Of a stretch of 19,022 nucleotides of DNA, positions 8,296-17,662 are shown piece by piece. The stretch spans positions 1 through 19,022 of the forward strand of contig DJMN01000073.1 in the NCBI GenBank assembly GCA_002435385.1, read 5' to 3'. Source of the stretch: Patescibacteria group bacterium UBA6489 (GTDB taxonomy: Bacteria; Patescibacteriota; Gracilibacteria; BD1-5; UBA6164). The notes under the pieces are model-generated. The model was not told where the DNA came from, ran no database searches, and saw only the letters and a program-made list of their open reading frames with translations. The stretch's first letter is position 1, and each line of letters opens with the position of its first letter. The position numbers and the translations under genes are program-made.

Positions 8296-8449
8296 AAATT
8301 AGAAACTTTGTATACCAAATCTATTAACTTCAAATTAGAATTTTTACCCCCAAACATTGTTTAGTAGGAGAGAAATCATCTTTAGAACCTTCATTTGGGA
8401 ATTAAAACTTTAGTTGAATAATAGCCATTAGGAAAATATAACTTAGAAT
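8296..8449. other. intergenic stretch with possible decayed coding remnant
   Basis: After the SulP stop the same minus frame reads on as NSKLYFPNGYYSTKVLIPK, and after a one-base shift continues as NEGSKDDFSPTKQCLGVKIL before stops. The base composition is less AT-biased than nearby spacers (CCCCCAAAC, TAGGAGAG). It looks like the tail of a broken gene, but I recognise no family and it may be chance. Confidence 0.2.
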
Positions 8450-10132
8450 TTAATACCCCAAAGAATCCAAAGCCAACCTAGTTTTTTGAAATACTAACTT
8501 GCCTTTTTCAGCCTTTTTAAAAAATTCTTTTTTCTTCAAATATTTATAAGTCTCAGGTCTAGGCATTGTGAAGGTAACATTTTTTCATGCTTCTATCAAC
8601 TTTTCTATAGCCTCTTCCAAAATATCAAGTCAATCAATATCAACATAAAACAAATCCCTCATTCTTAAAACCACATTTTTTACATTTTTTAAATTAGCAA
8701 TTTTCTCTAAATTATCAAAATGACTAGAAGCATCCAAATAAACCAAAATACCTTCAACACTATAAACAACAGTCTCAACGGAATCATCATGACATCTAAA
8801 GATAGCTCAATGTTGATGCACTATAGTCTTTTTCTTAGAACCCAACATTGCTTCAAACTCTCATCTAGAAAGCTTATCAGCAAAGAAAAGTAAAGCTAAA
8901 GTAGCTCAAAGTAAAATTCAAATACTTGGATCTTCAAATATTGTGATAACAGCAACAACAATAGAAACCAAGAAACTCTTTTTATCATCTTTCCAAAACT
9001 TTTCAAATTTCTCAAACTCAATTAATCCCAAAGCTGTATTAAATAAAATTCAAGCAATAACAGCCATAGGAATATATTTGAAAAATGGAAATAACACTAT
9101 GGTTAAAATACCTGTTGCAACAGAAGCAATAGTTGAAGATATAGAATTATTAGCTCCTGTCTTTATATTTAAACCAGTTCTCACAAAAACTCAAGTAGTA
9201 GGCAAACCACCAGCAAAACCAGATCACATATTAGCTAAAGCCAAACCTAGCATCTCTTTACGACGATTAAACTTAGTTCCAGTTATAGAATCAGCCAATT
9301 TTGCAGTTATCAAAGTCTCCAAAACAGCAATCAATGCAACAACAACAGAAACCTTGATTATAGAATATATAAAATCAGAATTTTTTAACAAATCAAAAAA
9401 ACTTGAAAAACTCAAAGGAATAAAAAGAGTTCATTTTACAACATCAGGATATCTACTAGTCAAAGTTGATACTCATAAATCCCAACCAAAATGAGCCATA
9501 GCCATTCCAAAAATAACTCACAAAAAAGCTACAACAACAACTCAAGGTAAAACAAACTTAATCCTTTTAAGAAACAAGATAATACCAAAAGTCAAAACAA
9601 AAACTATAAAAGTTGATAATGAAAACGTCCCAATCTTATCAAAAGAATTCATAAGCTTTGATACAAAATGAGTTGAAGGAGTAACACCAGTTAATCAAAG
9701 CATATCATTTAACTGACTGAAAGCAATTGTTATAGCAACTCAAGCAGCAAATCAATACATGACACTAGATGGAACATAGATCAAATATTTTTCAAATTTA
9801 AATGCCCAAATAACCAAAATAACCAATCAAGTTAAAATAGCGACAAAAGGCAGTACAAAAGCCATAGGAAAAGTCCCTAATCAATTTGTAAAAGTACTGA
9901 TAGCAGCAAATGTACTTAAAAGTGTAGTTAAAGCTCAAGCGGCTCATACAACATTATATTTACTACCACCAAAAATTGATGCAATCAAACATCACCAAAC
10001 ACTAGCTATAACTCAAGGAAGAGGTCAAGCTCATGATGCCACAGATAAGGCTATACTAAGTGGCAAAGAAACCAAAGATACAGTTAAACCAGATTTCCAG
10101 TTTACTTTGATTTTTTCTTTTAAATTAGCCAT
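8450..10132 (-). CDS. SulP-family inorganic anion permease with STAS domain
   Basis: A 560-residue SLC26/SulP transporter, normal in length. The membrane part starts with SGLTVSLVSLPLSIALSVASG and GPLPGVIASVWGCLIASIFGG, the SulP signature of the first helices, followed by GAAGALTTLL. Further on, LANMGSGFAGGLPTTGVFVRT matches the conserved SulP segment before the last helices. The C-terminal cytoplasmic STAS domain contains LVYLDASSHFDNLEKI and DIDGLDILEEAIEKLIEAG, with the loop usually carrying the regulatory Ser/Thr. The substrate could be sulfate, bicarbonate or another anion. Dozens of glycines are TGA. A terminator follows; the gene is divergent from the radical SAM gene across a 177-base gap. 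Confidence 0.93.
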
Positions 10133-10253
10133 ATAAAAACTAAAAATATAAAATATATCAAAAAATGATGAGGGGAATTATAGGAGCAATATTTTTATTT
10201 GCAATATTTTCTAGAAAATTCTTTTAAATAAAGGATTAAACTATCTAAAAAAC

Positions 10254-10281
10254 TTGAATTCTAAAAATAGAAGTATATAAT
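10254..10281 (+). promoter_or_regulatory. probable promoter for the radical SAM gene
   Basis: TTGAAT (10254-10259) and TATAAT (10276-10281) with 16-base spacing lie 28 bases before the ATG at 10310, a good match to a sigma-70-type promoter in the divergent gap. Confidence 0.5.
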
Positions 10282-10309
10282 TAAAATATATACTTGTTTT
10301 AATTAAAAA

Positions 10310-11185
10310 ATGCTCAAAGAAATAAAATCAAAAACAATCTTACACTATCATGAACAAACCTTTGCTACAAATTGGGATGCAAACATCTACAGAGGTTGTG
10401 GGCATAATTGTAAATACTGCTTTGCACAATATTCACATAAATACTTAGAATCACAAGATTTTTTTGATGAAATTTATGTAAAATCAAATGCTCACGAACT
10501 TTTAGAAAAAGAACTCTGAAAAAAGAAATGGTGATGATTCTCCATAAATCTTTGTGGAATCTCAGATTGTTATCAACCAGCAGAAAAAAAAATAGAAATT
10601 ATGCCTAAGGTAATAAAAGCATTTATAAAAAATAAAAATCCTCTAGTTATAGTAACTAAATCAACTCTTATACTCCGTGATTTTGAGTTAATAAAGAAAT
10701 TAAACCAAATCTCTGAAGTCTCAATTATGATTTCTGTATCAACACTTGATGAAAAAAAGAGAAAATTAATTGAACCAGATGCGGCACCAACACTTGAGAG
10801 AATACAAATGCTGAAAAAATTCAAAGACATCGGATGTAAAACAGGGGTTTTATTTATGCCAATAATCCCATATATTTCTGATGATGATAAAAATTTAGAC
10901 GATATTTTCAGGCTTACAAAAAAATATAATTTTGGCTTCATATTGACCTGAGCATTACACTTACGATGAAATACCAAAAATATGTTTTATAAATTCTTAA
11001 GATGAAATTTTCCTCATTTAGTTCCAAAATATGAAAAACTCTACAAAGCAGGCAGTGCCTCAAAAGAGTATAAATTTAATCTTTATACAAAAATAAACTT
11101 ATTAAGGAGAAAATATCAGTTGTATGGAAGATATGAGATGAGTAAGCCTAAAAATAGGAAAGTAGTGCAATTAAGGATTTTTTAA
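10310..11185 (+). CDS. radical SAM protein, SPL/Rv2578c-like
   Basis: A 291-residue radical SAM enzyme. The [4Fe-4S] motif is C30-GHN-C34-KY-C37 (CX3CX2C), preceded by NWDANIYRGC and followed by FAQYSHKY, a pattern shared by the SPL (spore photoproduct lyase-like) and Rv2578c group. The downstream GFSINLCGISDCYQPAEKK and LVIVTKSTLILRDFELIKK stretches also match this group. Its reaction is unknown; members outside spore formers are not proven photoproduct lyases. Standard translation splits it into two ORFs because of TGA glycines near 10517-10537 and 10949-10970. It overlaps the small convergent minus-strand ORF by 15 bases at its end. Confidence 0.88.
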
Positions 11186-11341
11186 TTCTAATTCTAAGAT
11201 TTCAAGAACATGATTTTGAATTTCTTCTCAAATAATTTTTGCTAGATTCTCTCAATTTCGACATTTCATGATTACAATAATAGTATTATAACTATCTAAA
11301 TCTTGTTTTAGTTCTTCTGGAACTTTCTTTCATATTCCCAT
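11171..11341 (-). CDS. hypothetical 56-residue protein
   Basis: A small protein (MGIGKKVPEELKQDLDSYNT ... EIQNHVLEILELELKNP) that I do not recognise. It looks folded rather than random: a charged amphipathic helix, a hydrophobic strand IIVIMKC, then a longer helix. Three in-frame TGA codons would be glycine, so it only exists under code 25. The ribosome site is poor (AAGAAAAAAGT before ATG). Its last 15 bases overlap the end of the radical SAM gene on the other strand, so mutual interference of the transcripts is possible. Confidence 0.5.
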
Positions 11342-11581
11342 ACTTTTTTCTTAAAAAATATTCTTAACAAAATTTAGTATATGTGAGCTATTCATATATC
11401 ATAATTTTATTAATTCTTACTGTTTAATTTTTGGGAGTCCTACCAAGTTTCTATTTACACACTTTTTTGAACAGTCTCAATAAAATTTTAAATAGCTTTT
11501 CTAATTTTCTCACAAAAAAATACCCTAAAGAGATTTCTATAATTAATAGGTGATATAATTATATGTTAGCTAAAAAATAAT
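11342..11581. other. gene-free spacer with an insertion-sequence-like end
   Basis: No plausible gene. The minus strand reads GAGACTGTTCAAAAAAGTG followed by TGTAAATAG (11478 back to 11451) and then CTTGGTAGGACTCCCA, which resembles the terminal repeat of IS256-type elements. No transposase or opposite end is visible nearby. Confidence 0.4.
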
Positions 11582-12712
11582 TTATTTTCCATTCAAAAAT
11601 TCACTCACAACCTTTCCACTACTCCAGGCCCACTGCAAGTTAAAACCTCAAGTTTTTCAAGTAACATCAACAACCTCTCAAACAAAAAATAATCATTTAT
11701 GTTTTTTAGACTGCATATGATTATCAAACTCATTTAAATCAATTCAACCAGTTGTTACTTTTGCTTCTTTCCAACTTCTAAAAGAGTGTAACTCCAATAT
11801 AATTTTATCATTTTCTGCATTTTCAAAATCAAAGAATTTAATAATTTTTTTAGCTAAACCATTTAAATCAAATTCTATCTCTACAACTAAATTATCTCTA
11901 AAATACTTCTCAAAATTATTACTCTCTATTTTCATTCATCATAAATATTCTCAAATAGCTACACTCAAATTAAAAATAATAGGTCAACTCAATCAAAAAT
12001 GAGTAAAAAGCATACTTCAACTCTCTGAGTAAATAATTTTATTCTTTTTATTTACACTCTTATCAATTAAACTAACCTTAGCTTTACAACTTATTCCAGA
12101 TAATTCTTTTAAATCCTTTTTTGTGCTTATTCAACAAAGACCAGGAAAAGTAGGAATCATTTTCAATCAAAATTTTTTTGCAAAGCTATAACCATCTCAA
12201 GTAGTTCAAACCTGAAAGAAACTTCTTCCACCAGAAGAAACTATTACTTTTTTAGTTATAAATTTTTCTCAACTTACTAATTCTATTTCAAAGTAACTAT
12301 TTTTTGATATTATACTTTTAACCTCACTATTAACCTTAAACTCACAATTATTCTCTCTGATTTTTTTCAAAAATAAATTCAAAATCTCAGAACTATTTCA
12401 GCTTTTTAAAATCATTCTTCAATTATCTTCTTCTACAAGATCTATTCAATTCTCAGCACAAAATCACATAAAATCCCACTGATTATATTTTGAAAAAATA
12501 CTTTTTAGAAATTTCTTATTTTGTGAAAAATAACTACTTTCATCATCTACATACATATTGGTCACATTCGCCCTTTCTCAACCTGACAACAAAATTTTAG
12601 CTCAAGGTTTACTAGTCTTTTCTAATATCAACTTTTTTAATTTTTTATCCAAACAAATTCCAGAAAATAATCCTGAAGCTCCAGCTCAGATAATAATTAC
12701 ATCATAAATCAT
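11582..12712 (-). CDS. FAD-dependent oxidoreductase, HI0933/YhiN family
   Basis: A 376-residue flavoprotein. The N-terminal dinucleotide fold is clear: VIIIGAGASGLFSGI (GxGxxG, residues 5-19), then LEKTSKPGAKILLSGGERAN with the family's K-L-SGGGRCN-like turn, here GGERANVTN. The C-terminus has GEVVDVTG and LQWAWSSGKVVSEFL, the conserved GE-LD--G--GGYN-Q-A-SSG block that closes the FAD site. The physiological substrate of this family is unknown. Length is near the usual 390-410. The Cys normally in GGRCN is replaced by Ala, which is worth noting. Many glycines are TGA. The gene is alone on its strand and divergent from the aminotransferase pair. Confidence 0.88.
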
Positions 12713-12756
12713 TTTAAATATTTTTATTCTATATTAATCACTTGTACACTAATAGC

Positions 12757-12798
12757 TTCTTTCTCCTGAAAAGGAGAGAGAATTTAGAGAGAGGTTTT
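12757..12798. repeat. dispersed GC-rich palindromic repeat, degenerate copy
   Basis: TTTCTCCTGAAAAGGAGAGAG plus TTTAGAGAGAGGTTT resembles the CCTCTC...GAGAGG-tail layout of the other copies but is purine/AT drifted. It lies between the flavoprotein and the first avtA-like gene. Confidence 0.55.
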
Positions 12799-12843
12799 AT
12801 TGTTTCCTAAATAATAACTAAAAATTAAAAAATAACAAAAACT

Positions 12844-12873
12844 TTGATTATTTAGCAAAAATTAATATATTAA
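12844..12873 (+). promoter_or_regulatory. possible promoter for the avtA-avtA-thrH group
   Basis: TTGATT (12844-12849) and TATTAA (12868-12873) with an 18-base spacer precede the first aminotransferase gene by 33 bases. It is a moderate match in AT-rich DNA. Confidence 0.35.
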
Positions 12874-12906
12874 TCTATAACTTTTTATATTTAAAAAAAC
12901 AAGACT

Positions 12907-14163
12907 ATGGTATCAAAAGTATGAGAGAAAATGTCTAACCTATCAGGAGTTAGAAAGATAATGAATGATATAAAACATACATTAGAAAATGCCTCATGAG
13001 AAGTAATAAATATGAGTGCTTGAAATCCTCTAGTTTTCAAAGAACTTGAAGAATTCTGGACACAACATACAAAAAAACTGTTAGAATCAGGAAATTTTTG
13101 AGAAGTTATATGAAGATACGGATCTACAAAATGATATTTTCCTCTACTAGACGCTGTAAAAAAGTTTTTTAAAGAAGAATTTCATCAAGATATAACCGAA
13201 GAAAATGTACTTGTAACCACATGAAGTCAGTCATTATTTTTCTACTGAGTAAATGCATTTGGATGAAGAACCAGAGATTGAAAATTAAAAAAAATATTTT
13301 TACCACAATCACCAGATTACACAGGATATAGTGGAATGTGAATGGAAGAAGATATGTTTATATCAGTCCCACCAAAACCAGAAAAAATATGAGAACATAA
13401 ATTTAAATACAAATTAGATTTATCAGAATTTCCAGATAAAGATGATATCTGAGCTGTTATATTCTCTAGACCATGTAATCCAACTTGAAATGTAATGACA
13501 GAAGAAGAAGTTCAAAAAATATACAATTTTGTTGAATGAACTGAGATTCCAATATTTATAGATTCAGCCTATGCCTCACCTATTCCAAACCTAGTGTACA
13601 ATAATATGATAACAAAATTTCATAAAAATGCTATTTACACTATGAGTTTTTCAAAAGCTTGATTACCATGAGAAAGAGTATGAGTAGCAGTATGAGATTC
13701 CAAATACATAAAGTACTTAGAAAATTTCCATGCCAATTTATCTATAATGTCATCTAGATTTTGACAAGCACTTATAACATCAGCTTTATTAGATTGAAGC
13801 TTAAAAAAAATATCAGCAGAATTAGTTCAAGCAAAATACAGAATGAAATTCAAATTGATGGATAAACTCTTAAATAAATATATGCCAGAAGATATATCAT
13901 GGTATGCACATAAAGTAGAATGAGCCATGTTTAGTTTCATTTGGTTTGAAAATCTACCAATAACAGATGATGAGCTCTATGAAAAACTAAAAGAGAGATG
14001 AGTATTATTTGTTCCATGAAATGCCTTCTTTAACTGAATAGATAAAGATAAAATAAAACATTCTAGAGAATGTATGAGAATAAGTGTAACAATAGAAGAT
14101 GAGCAAATGGAAAAAGCAGTGAGAATTTTAGCAGAAGTTATAAAGGAAGTTTATAATAAATAA
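12907..14163 (+). CDS. avtA: valine-pyruvate aminotransferase-like PLP enzyme, copy 1
   Basis: A 418-residue fold-type I aminotransferase, the usual AvtA length. It follows AvtA closely: LSGVRKIMNDI at the start, SAGNPLVFKELEEF, YGSTKGYFPLLDAV, NVLVTTGSQSLFFYGVNAF, FLPQSPDYTGYSGMGMEEDMF, SRPCNPTGNVMTEEE (Asn191 as cofactor site), IDSAYASPIPNLV (Asp219/Tyr222), and the PLP lysine K250 in MSFSKAGLPGERVG. The end has EGAMFSFIWFENLPIT, VLFVPGNAFF and ECMRIS, with the substrate-carboxylate Arg. AvtA exchanges amino groups between valine or alanine and their keto acids. Both glycines of SKAGLPGER are TGA. It is followed after 25 bases by a paralogue of identical length. Confidence 0.92.
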
Positions 14164-14188
14164 TAATATAATTAAATAACAAAAAACA

Positions 14189-15445
14189 ATGTATTCAAAA
14201 ATATGACAAAAACAATCAGCTATATCCTGAATAGAAAGATTAATGCAAGATATATGAGTAGCAATGAAACAATCATGATGAAAAATGATTAATATGTGAG
14301 CATGAAATCCTTTAGTATTTGATGAACTAATATCAATGCGGAGAAAACACTCAGAAAAAATAATAGCCTCAGAAGAATTTTGAGATATCATATGAAGATA
14401 CTGAGCTCCTAAATGATACCCTAAACTTATTGAAACCATAAAAAAATATTTCAAAAAAGAATTTAACAGAGAAATAGAAGAAGAAAACATACTTATAACA
14501 ACATGAAGTCAATGAGCATTATTTTATGGAATCAATGTTTTTGCATGAGAAATGCCAGACGGTAGTAGAAAAAGAATATTTCTACCACAATCCCCAGATT
14601 ACGTATGATATTGATGTATGGCTTTAGATGACGATATGTTTGTATCAGTACCACCAAAACCAGAAAAAACATGAAAACATAAATTCAAATACAAACTAGA
14701 CCTATCAGAGTTCCCAAATAGGGAAAAAGTAGGAGCTGTAATTTACTCTAGACCATGTAACCCAACAGGAAACATAATGACAGAAGAAGAGGTTCAAAAG
14801 ATATATGATTTTGTTGAATGAACAGACATACCAGTATTTGTTGACTCAGCATATGCATGACCAATCCCAAACCTAGTCTATACAGAAATGGAAACGAAAT
14901 TTCATAAAAACACGATGTACTCTATGAGCTTCTCAAAAGCATGACTACCATGAGAAAGAATCTGAATAGTTGTATGAAATCCAAAAATAATAAAATGTTT
15001 AGAAAGCTTTCATTCAAATTTAGCACTTATGTCAGCTAAGTTTGGACAAGCATTAGCAGTTAGAGCAGTCTCGTCATGAGAACTACAAAAAGTTTCAAAA
15101 GAAATTATAACACCAAGATATAAGAAAAAATTTGAATGGATAGAAGAATGTTATAGTAAATATATGCCAGACGAAATACCATGGTATACACATGAAGTAG
15201 AATGAGCAATGTTCAGTTTTATATGGTTTGAAAATATGCCAATAACAGATGAACAATTATATGAAATACTGAAAAAAAGAGGATTACTAGTTGTTCCTTG
15301 AAATACATTTTTTAGCTGAATAAAAAAAGAAAATTTTAAACACACAAGTGAATGTCTTAGAATAAGTATAGCGGTAGAAGACCATGAAATAGAAAAATGA
15401 GTAAAAATACTTTCAGAAGTAATTAAAGAAGTTTATAATAAATAA
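14189..15445 (+). CDS. avtA: valine-pyruvate aminotransferase-like PLP enzyme, copy 2
   Basis: A 418-residue paralogue of the preceding gene; the two proteins appear to align end to end without gaps, with the catalytic lysine at position 250 in both (MSFSKAGLPGERIG). All AvtA marks are kept: GAGNPLVF, ILITTGSQGALFYGINVF, SRPCNPTGNIMTEEE, VDSAYAGPIPNLV, EGAMFSFIWFENMPIT, VVPGNTFF. Differences concentrate in the N-terminal 60 residues and in surface helices, so the substrate range may have changed while the chemistry has not. Codons also differ in places (GGA here where copy 1 has TGA, and the reverse), so the duplication is not recent. It shares the transcript with copy 1 and probably thrH, with a palindromic repeat in the gap after it. 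Confidence 0.92.
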
Positions 15446-15460
15446 TTTCATCATATAAAG

Positions 15461-15517
15461 CTCCTCCCTTTAATCCCCTTCATTGAGGGGGAAAGCAAGG
15501 AACGAGCAGGGGGAGTT
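15461..15517. repeat. dispersed GC-rich palindromic repeat, copy 2
   Basis: It carries CCCCTTCATTGAGGGGG, GCAAGGAACGAGC and AGGGGGAGTT, in the same order and orientation as the copy at 3854-3912. It lies between the second avtA-like gene and thrH. Confidence 0.8.
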
Positions 15518-15544
15518 AAACATTTTAACACATAAAAAACAACC

Positions 15545-16153
15545 ATGACACAAACAATTCTATGTATAGATATGGAATCAGTACTTACTCCAGAATTATG
15601 GCAAGCAGTAGCTAAAGGATTTTGAGTAGAGGAGCTTATGCTTACTACAAAAGATATCGATGATAATAAAAAATTAATGGAGCATAGGTTAAAATACCTA
15701 AATGAAAATGATATAACTTACAGTAAAATGCAGGAAATATTATCAAAAGTAGATTTACTTCCATGAGCTTTAGATTTTCTAAATCGGGCGAGAGATAAAA
15801 TGCAAGTAATAATACTTTCAGATACATTTATACAGCTAGGTAAACCATTTGTACAAAAATTATGAAACCCAACAATCTTTTGTCATGATTTGATAGTAGA
15901 AGATGATAAGATAGTTGATTATAAGTTTAGAATACAGGATCAGAAAACTCAGGCAGTAAAGAGATTTAAACAGCTAAATTTTAAAACTTTTGCAACATGA
16001 GATTCTTTTAATGATACAGGGATGATAAAAGAAGCTGATGCAGGATGTTTTTTTCAACCAGGCAAAAAAGCAACAGATGCTTTTCCTGAGATAGATATAG
16101 CAAATGATTATGAAGAGTTGAAGTGATATATTGATAGATTTATGGAGGAGTAA
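15545..16153 (+). CDS. thrH: phosphoserine phosphatase / homoserine phosphotransferase
   Basis: A 202-residue HAD-superfamily enzyme closely resembling ThrH. Motif I is CIDMESVLTPELW, with Asp9 as the nucleophile and Glu11 in place of the usual second Asp, as is normal for ThrH. LPGALDFLNRARDKMQVIILSDTF gives motif II (SDT), and the basic stretch YKFRIQDQKTQAVKRFK gives the motif III lysine. ATGDSFNDTGMIKEADAGCFF gives motif IV. Known members dephosphorylate phosphoserine and can move the phosphate to homoserine. Next to two aminotransferases it suggests a small amino-acid module, which is inference. TGA glycines occur, including that of TGDSFND. A strong bidirectional terminator follows. Confidence 0.93.
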
Positions 16154-16159
16154 GGGAAA

Positions 16160-16195
16160 AAATAAAAGCAAAACTTTTAAGTTTTGCTTTTATTT
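16160..16195. terminator. bidirectional terminator between thrH and the methyltransferase gene
   Basis: A perfect 17-bp stem (16160-16176 with 16179-16195, GCAAAACTT/AAGTTTTGC core) with a two-base centre has A/T tracts on both sides. It overlaps the stop codon of the minus-strand methyltransferase gene and serves both convergent genes. Confidence 0.88.
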
Positions 16196-17458
16196 AATTG
16201 TCAACTTAAAAATCTCTCTCCCAACCAACTGACTCTTCCTCTTATACAACAAACTCCCAGACTTACTAGTAAATGAATTAAATTCAGAATAGAAAGAAGC
16301 AGGGAATATAGGCTGTACAACACAATACTTATCCAATATATCATAAACCTCATTCAAATAAACATACTTTTTATTCAATTCCCAAAAAGGAAAAGAAATA
16401 ACTATATTTCATTTGAAATTAGCTTTTTTTAGACCTGAGAAAAACTTTTCATATAACTTGCTCAAATTCTTCTTTTGAATATTTATTCTATCCATACAAA
16501 TATTCTTCTTAGTCATAACCTCTCATAAAAAACCCTCAGTAACAATATTTAAATCTCTATTTTTCAGAATTATAGGATTCTCTCACATATCCCTAGCATC
16601 AAACTCAATTATTTCAGATTTAAAGTCTTTTCACTTCAACTTCCCTAAATTATCTTTGGTAGCTTTAACCATATCAGGATTAAAATCACTTCAATATATA
16701 TTACGAATTCCCATATAAACACCTTCAATCAAAATTGTTCCTAATCCACAAAAAGGATCATAAAGTCACCACCCCCTAGCCCCCTCCTTATTAAGGAGGG
16801 GGGATGATTTACATAAATTTATCATTATTTGAGATAGCTTTGGAGGAAGCATTCATATATCCATATCTCGAACCTTTCAATAATCCCTCTTTGAATAACT
16901 ATCTATATCCTGAACCCAAACAGTAGTTCAAAAGTAATAACAGAATTCACTTGATGAATTTGTAGCCTCCTTTTCCTCTCAAAGTAGAGAGGATTTAGGG
17001 TGAGGGGAAACTATAGAGCTTATCACAACAAAATCACTTTTATTTTCAACCAATTTTTCTCAAATAATCTTAGCAGAAGACAAATTCTCAAAATCTTTAT
17101 TTACAAATCTTGATGACACTCAATTACTCTTTAAATATTTTTTTAGATTTATTAATAGAGTCTTTAAATTTGATTCTACTCAGAAAATAGAAAGACCATA
17201 ATTAAATTTTCATCATTTACTTTTGGCTACAACTAAGATACTTTCATCTATTTCATCATAACTATTCTTCTTAGAAAATTCTACTATCTTTATTGTTCAT
17301 CATAAAAAATTAGCCTTTTCTAAAACTTCCTCTCTTTCTAACTTATCTAAAATTAAAAATTTTTTATCAAGATATTCTATTTTTCACTCGGAAAAAATAG
17401 CTAATATCTCAGCAATAGACAACTTAAACTCTCTTCAAAGTTGAAATCAATACAACAT
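16190..17458 (-). CDS. Trm11-like tRNA guanosine N2-methyltransferase with two in-frame repeat insertions
   Basis: A 422-residue SAM-dependent methyltransferase of the UPF0020/Trm-G10 (Trm11) type, which methylates guanosine 10 of tRNA in archaea and eukaryotes. The start YGFQLGREFKLSIAEILAIF and the middle VWVQDIDSYSKRDYG then GMLPPKLSQIMINL are typical, and DPFCGLGTILIEG (234-246) is the SAM-binding motif. Two segments do not belong to the family: about 150-165 (SPHPKSSLLGEEKEA) and 218-232 (SSPLLNKEGARGWGL), which are translations of the palindromic repeats at 16966-17010 and 16764-16806. The reading frame is intact across both, and catalytic segments are otherwise unbroken, so the protein may be functional. 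The family's catalytic NPPY-like motif is not obvious: the expected region reads NIVTEGFLGEVM, so activity is uncertain. Confidence 0.85.
16764..16806. repeat. palindromic repeat inserted in frame before the SAM motif
   Basis: CACCCCCTAGCCCCCTCC...GGAGGGGGG: a palindrome with arms around TTATTA and the CTAGCCCCC tail. On the minus strand it encodes SSPLLNKEGARGW within the methyltransferase gene. Confidence 0.85.
16966..17010. repeat. palindromic repeat inserted in frame in the methyltransferase gene
   Basis: CCTCTC and GAGAGG arms enclose AAAGTA, with a GGATTTAGGGTGAGGGG tail. On the minus strand it encodes SPHPKSSLLGEEKE. Composition is far richer in GC than the flanking codons. Confidence 0.8.
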
Positions 17459-17519
17459 AAATAATATATAAAAAAATATTTACAAAATACATTACAATTT
17501 TTTTCAATTCATTAAAAAA

Positions 17520-17574
17520 ACTTCCCCTACTCGTTCCTCGTTTTTCCCTCAATTGAGGGGGAAAATATGGGAGA
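17520..17574. repeat. dispersed GC-rich palindromic repeat, inverted copy 3
   Basis: Read on the minus strand it gives CCCCCTCAATTGAGGG, ACGAGGAACGAGT and AGGGGAAGT, matching the copies at 3854 and 15461 module by module. It lies upstream of the methyltransferase start. Confidence 0.8.
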
Positions 17575-17600
17575 GCATAAAAAATATTTTTCCTACTTGT

Positions 17601-17662
17601 CCCTCTCCTTGAGGAGAGGCTAGAGGAGAAGTTAGGTTTACAATCCTAACTTCTCCTCTAGC
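17601..17662. repeat. palindromic repeat forming an 18-bp hairpin with the end of adk
   Basis: CCTCTCCTTGAGGAGAGG is a short palindrome at 17602-17619. It is followed by GCTAGAGGAGAAGTTAGG (17619-17636), whose perfect inverse is at 17645-17662 inside the last codons of adk, with an 8-base loop containing the stop codon. The hairpin may act as a terminator or 3' stabiliser. Confidence 0.75.

Noticed and set aside
8943..9494. Plus-strand 183-residue ORF
   Set aside because: It lies wholly opposite the SulP permease gene, whose minus-strand translation is strongly conserved; the low-complexity plus ORF is a shadow.
10165..10227. 20-residue hydrophobic ORF (MMRGIIGAIFLFAIFSRKFF)
   Set aside because: Too short and without a ribosome site or conserved context; chance in an AT-rich spacer.
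10573..10977. Minus-strand 134-residue ORF
   Set aside because: It is antisense to the radical SAM gene, which reads continuously on the plus strand with TGA as glycine.
14128..14490. Minus-strand 120-residue ORF with hydrophobic, His-rich text
   Set aside because: It is antisense to the second aminotransferase gene.
12907..15445. The two aminotransferases as fragments or pseudogenes because of many in-frame TGA
   Set aside because: The TGA codons fall at conserved glycines and both genes run full length to TAA, so they are intact under code 25.
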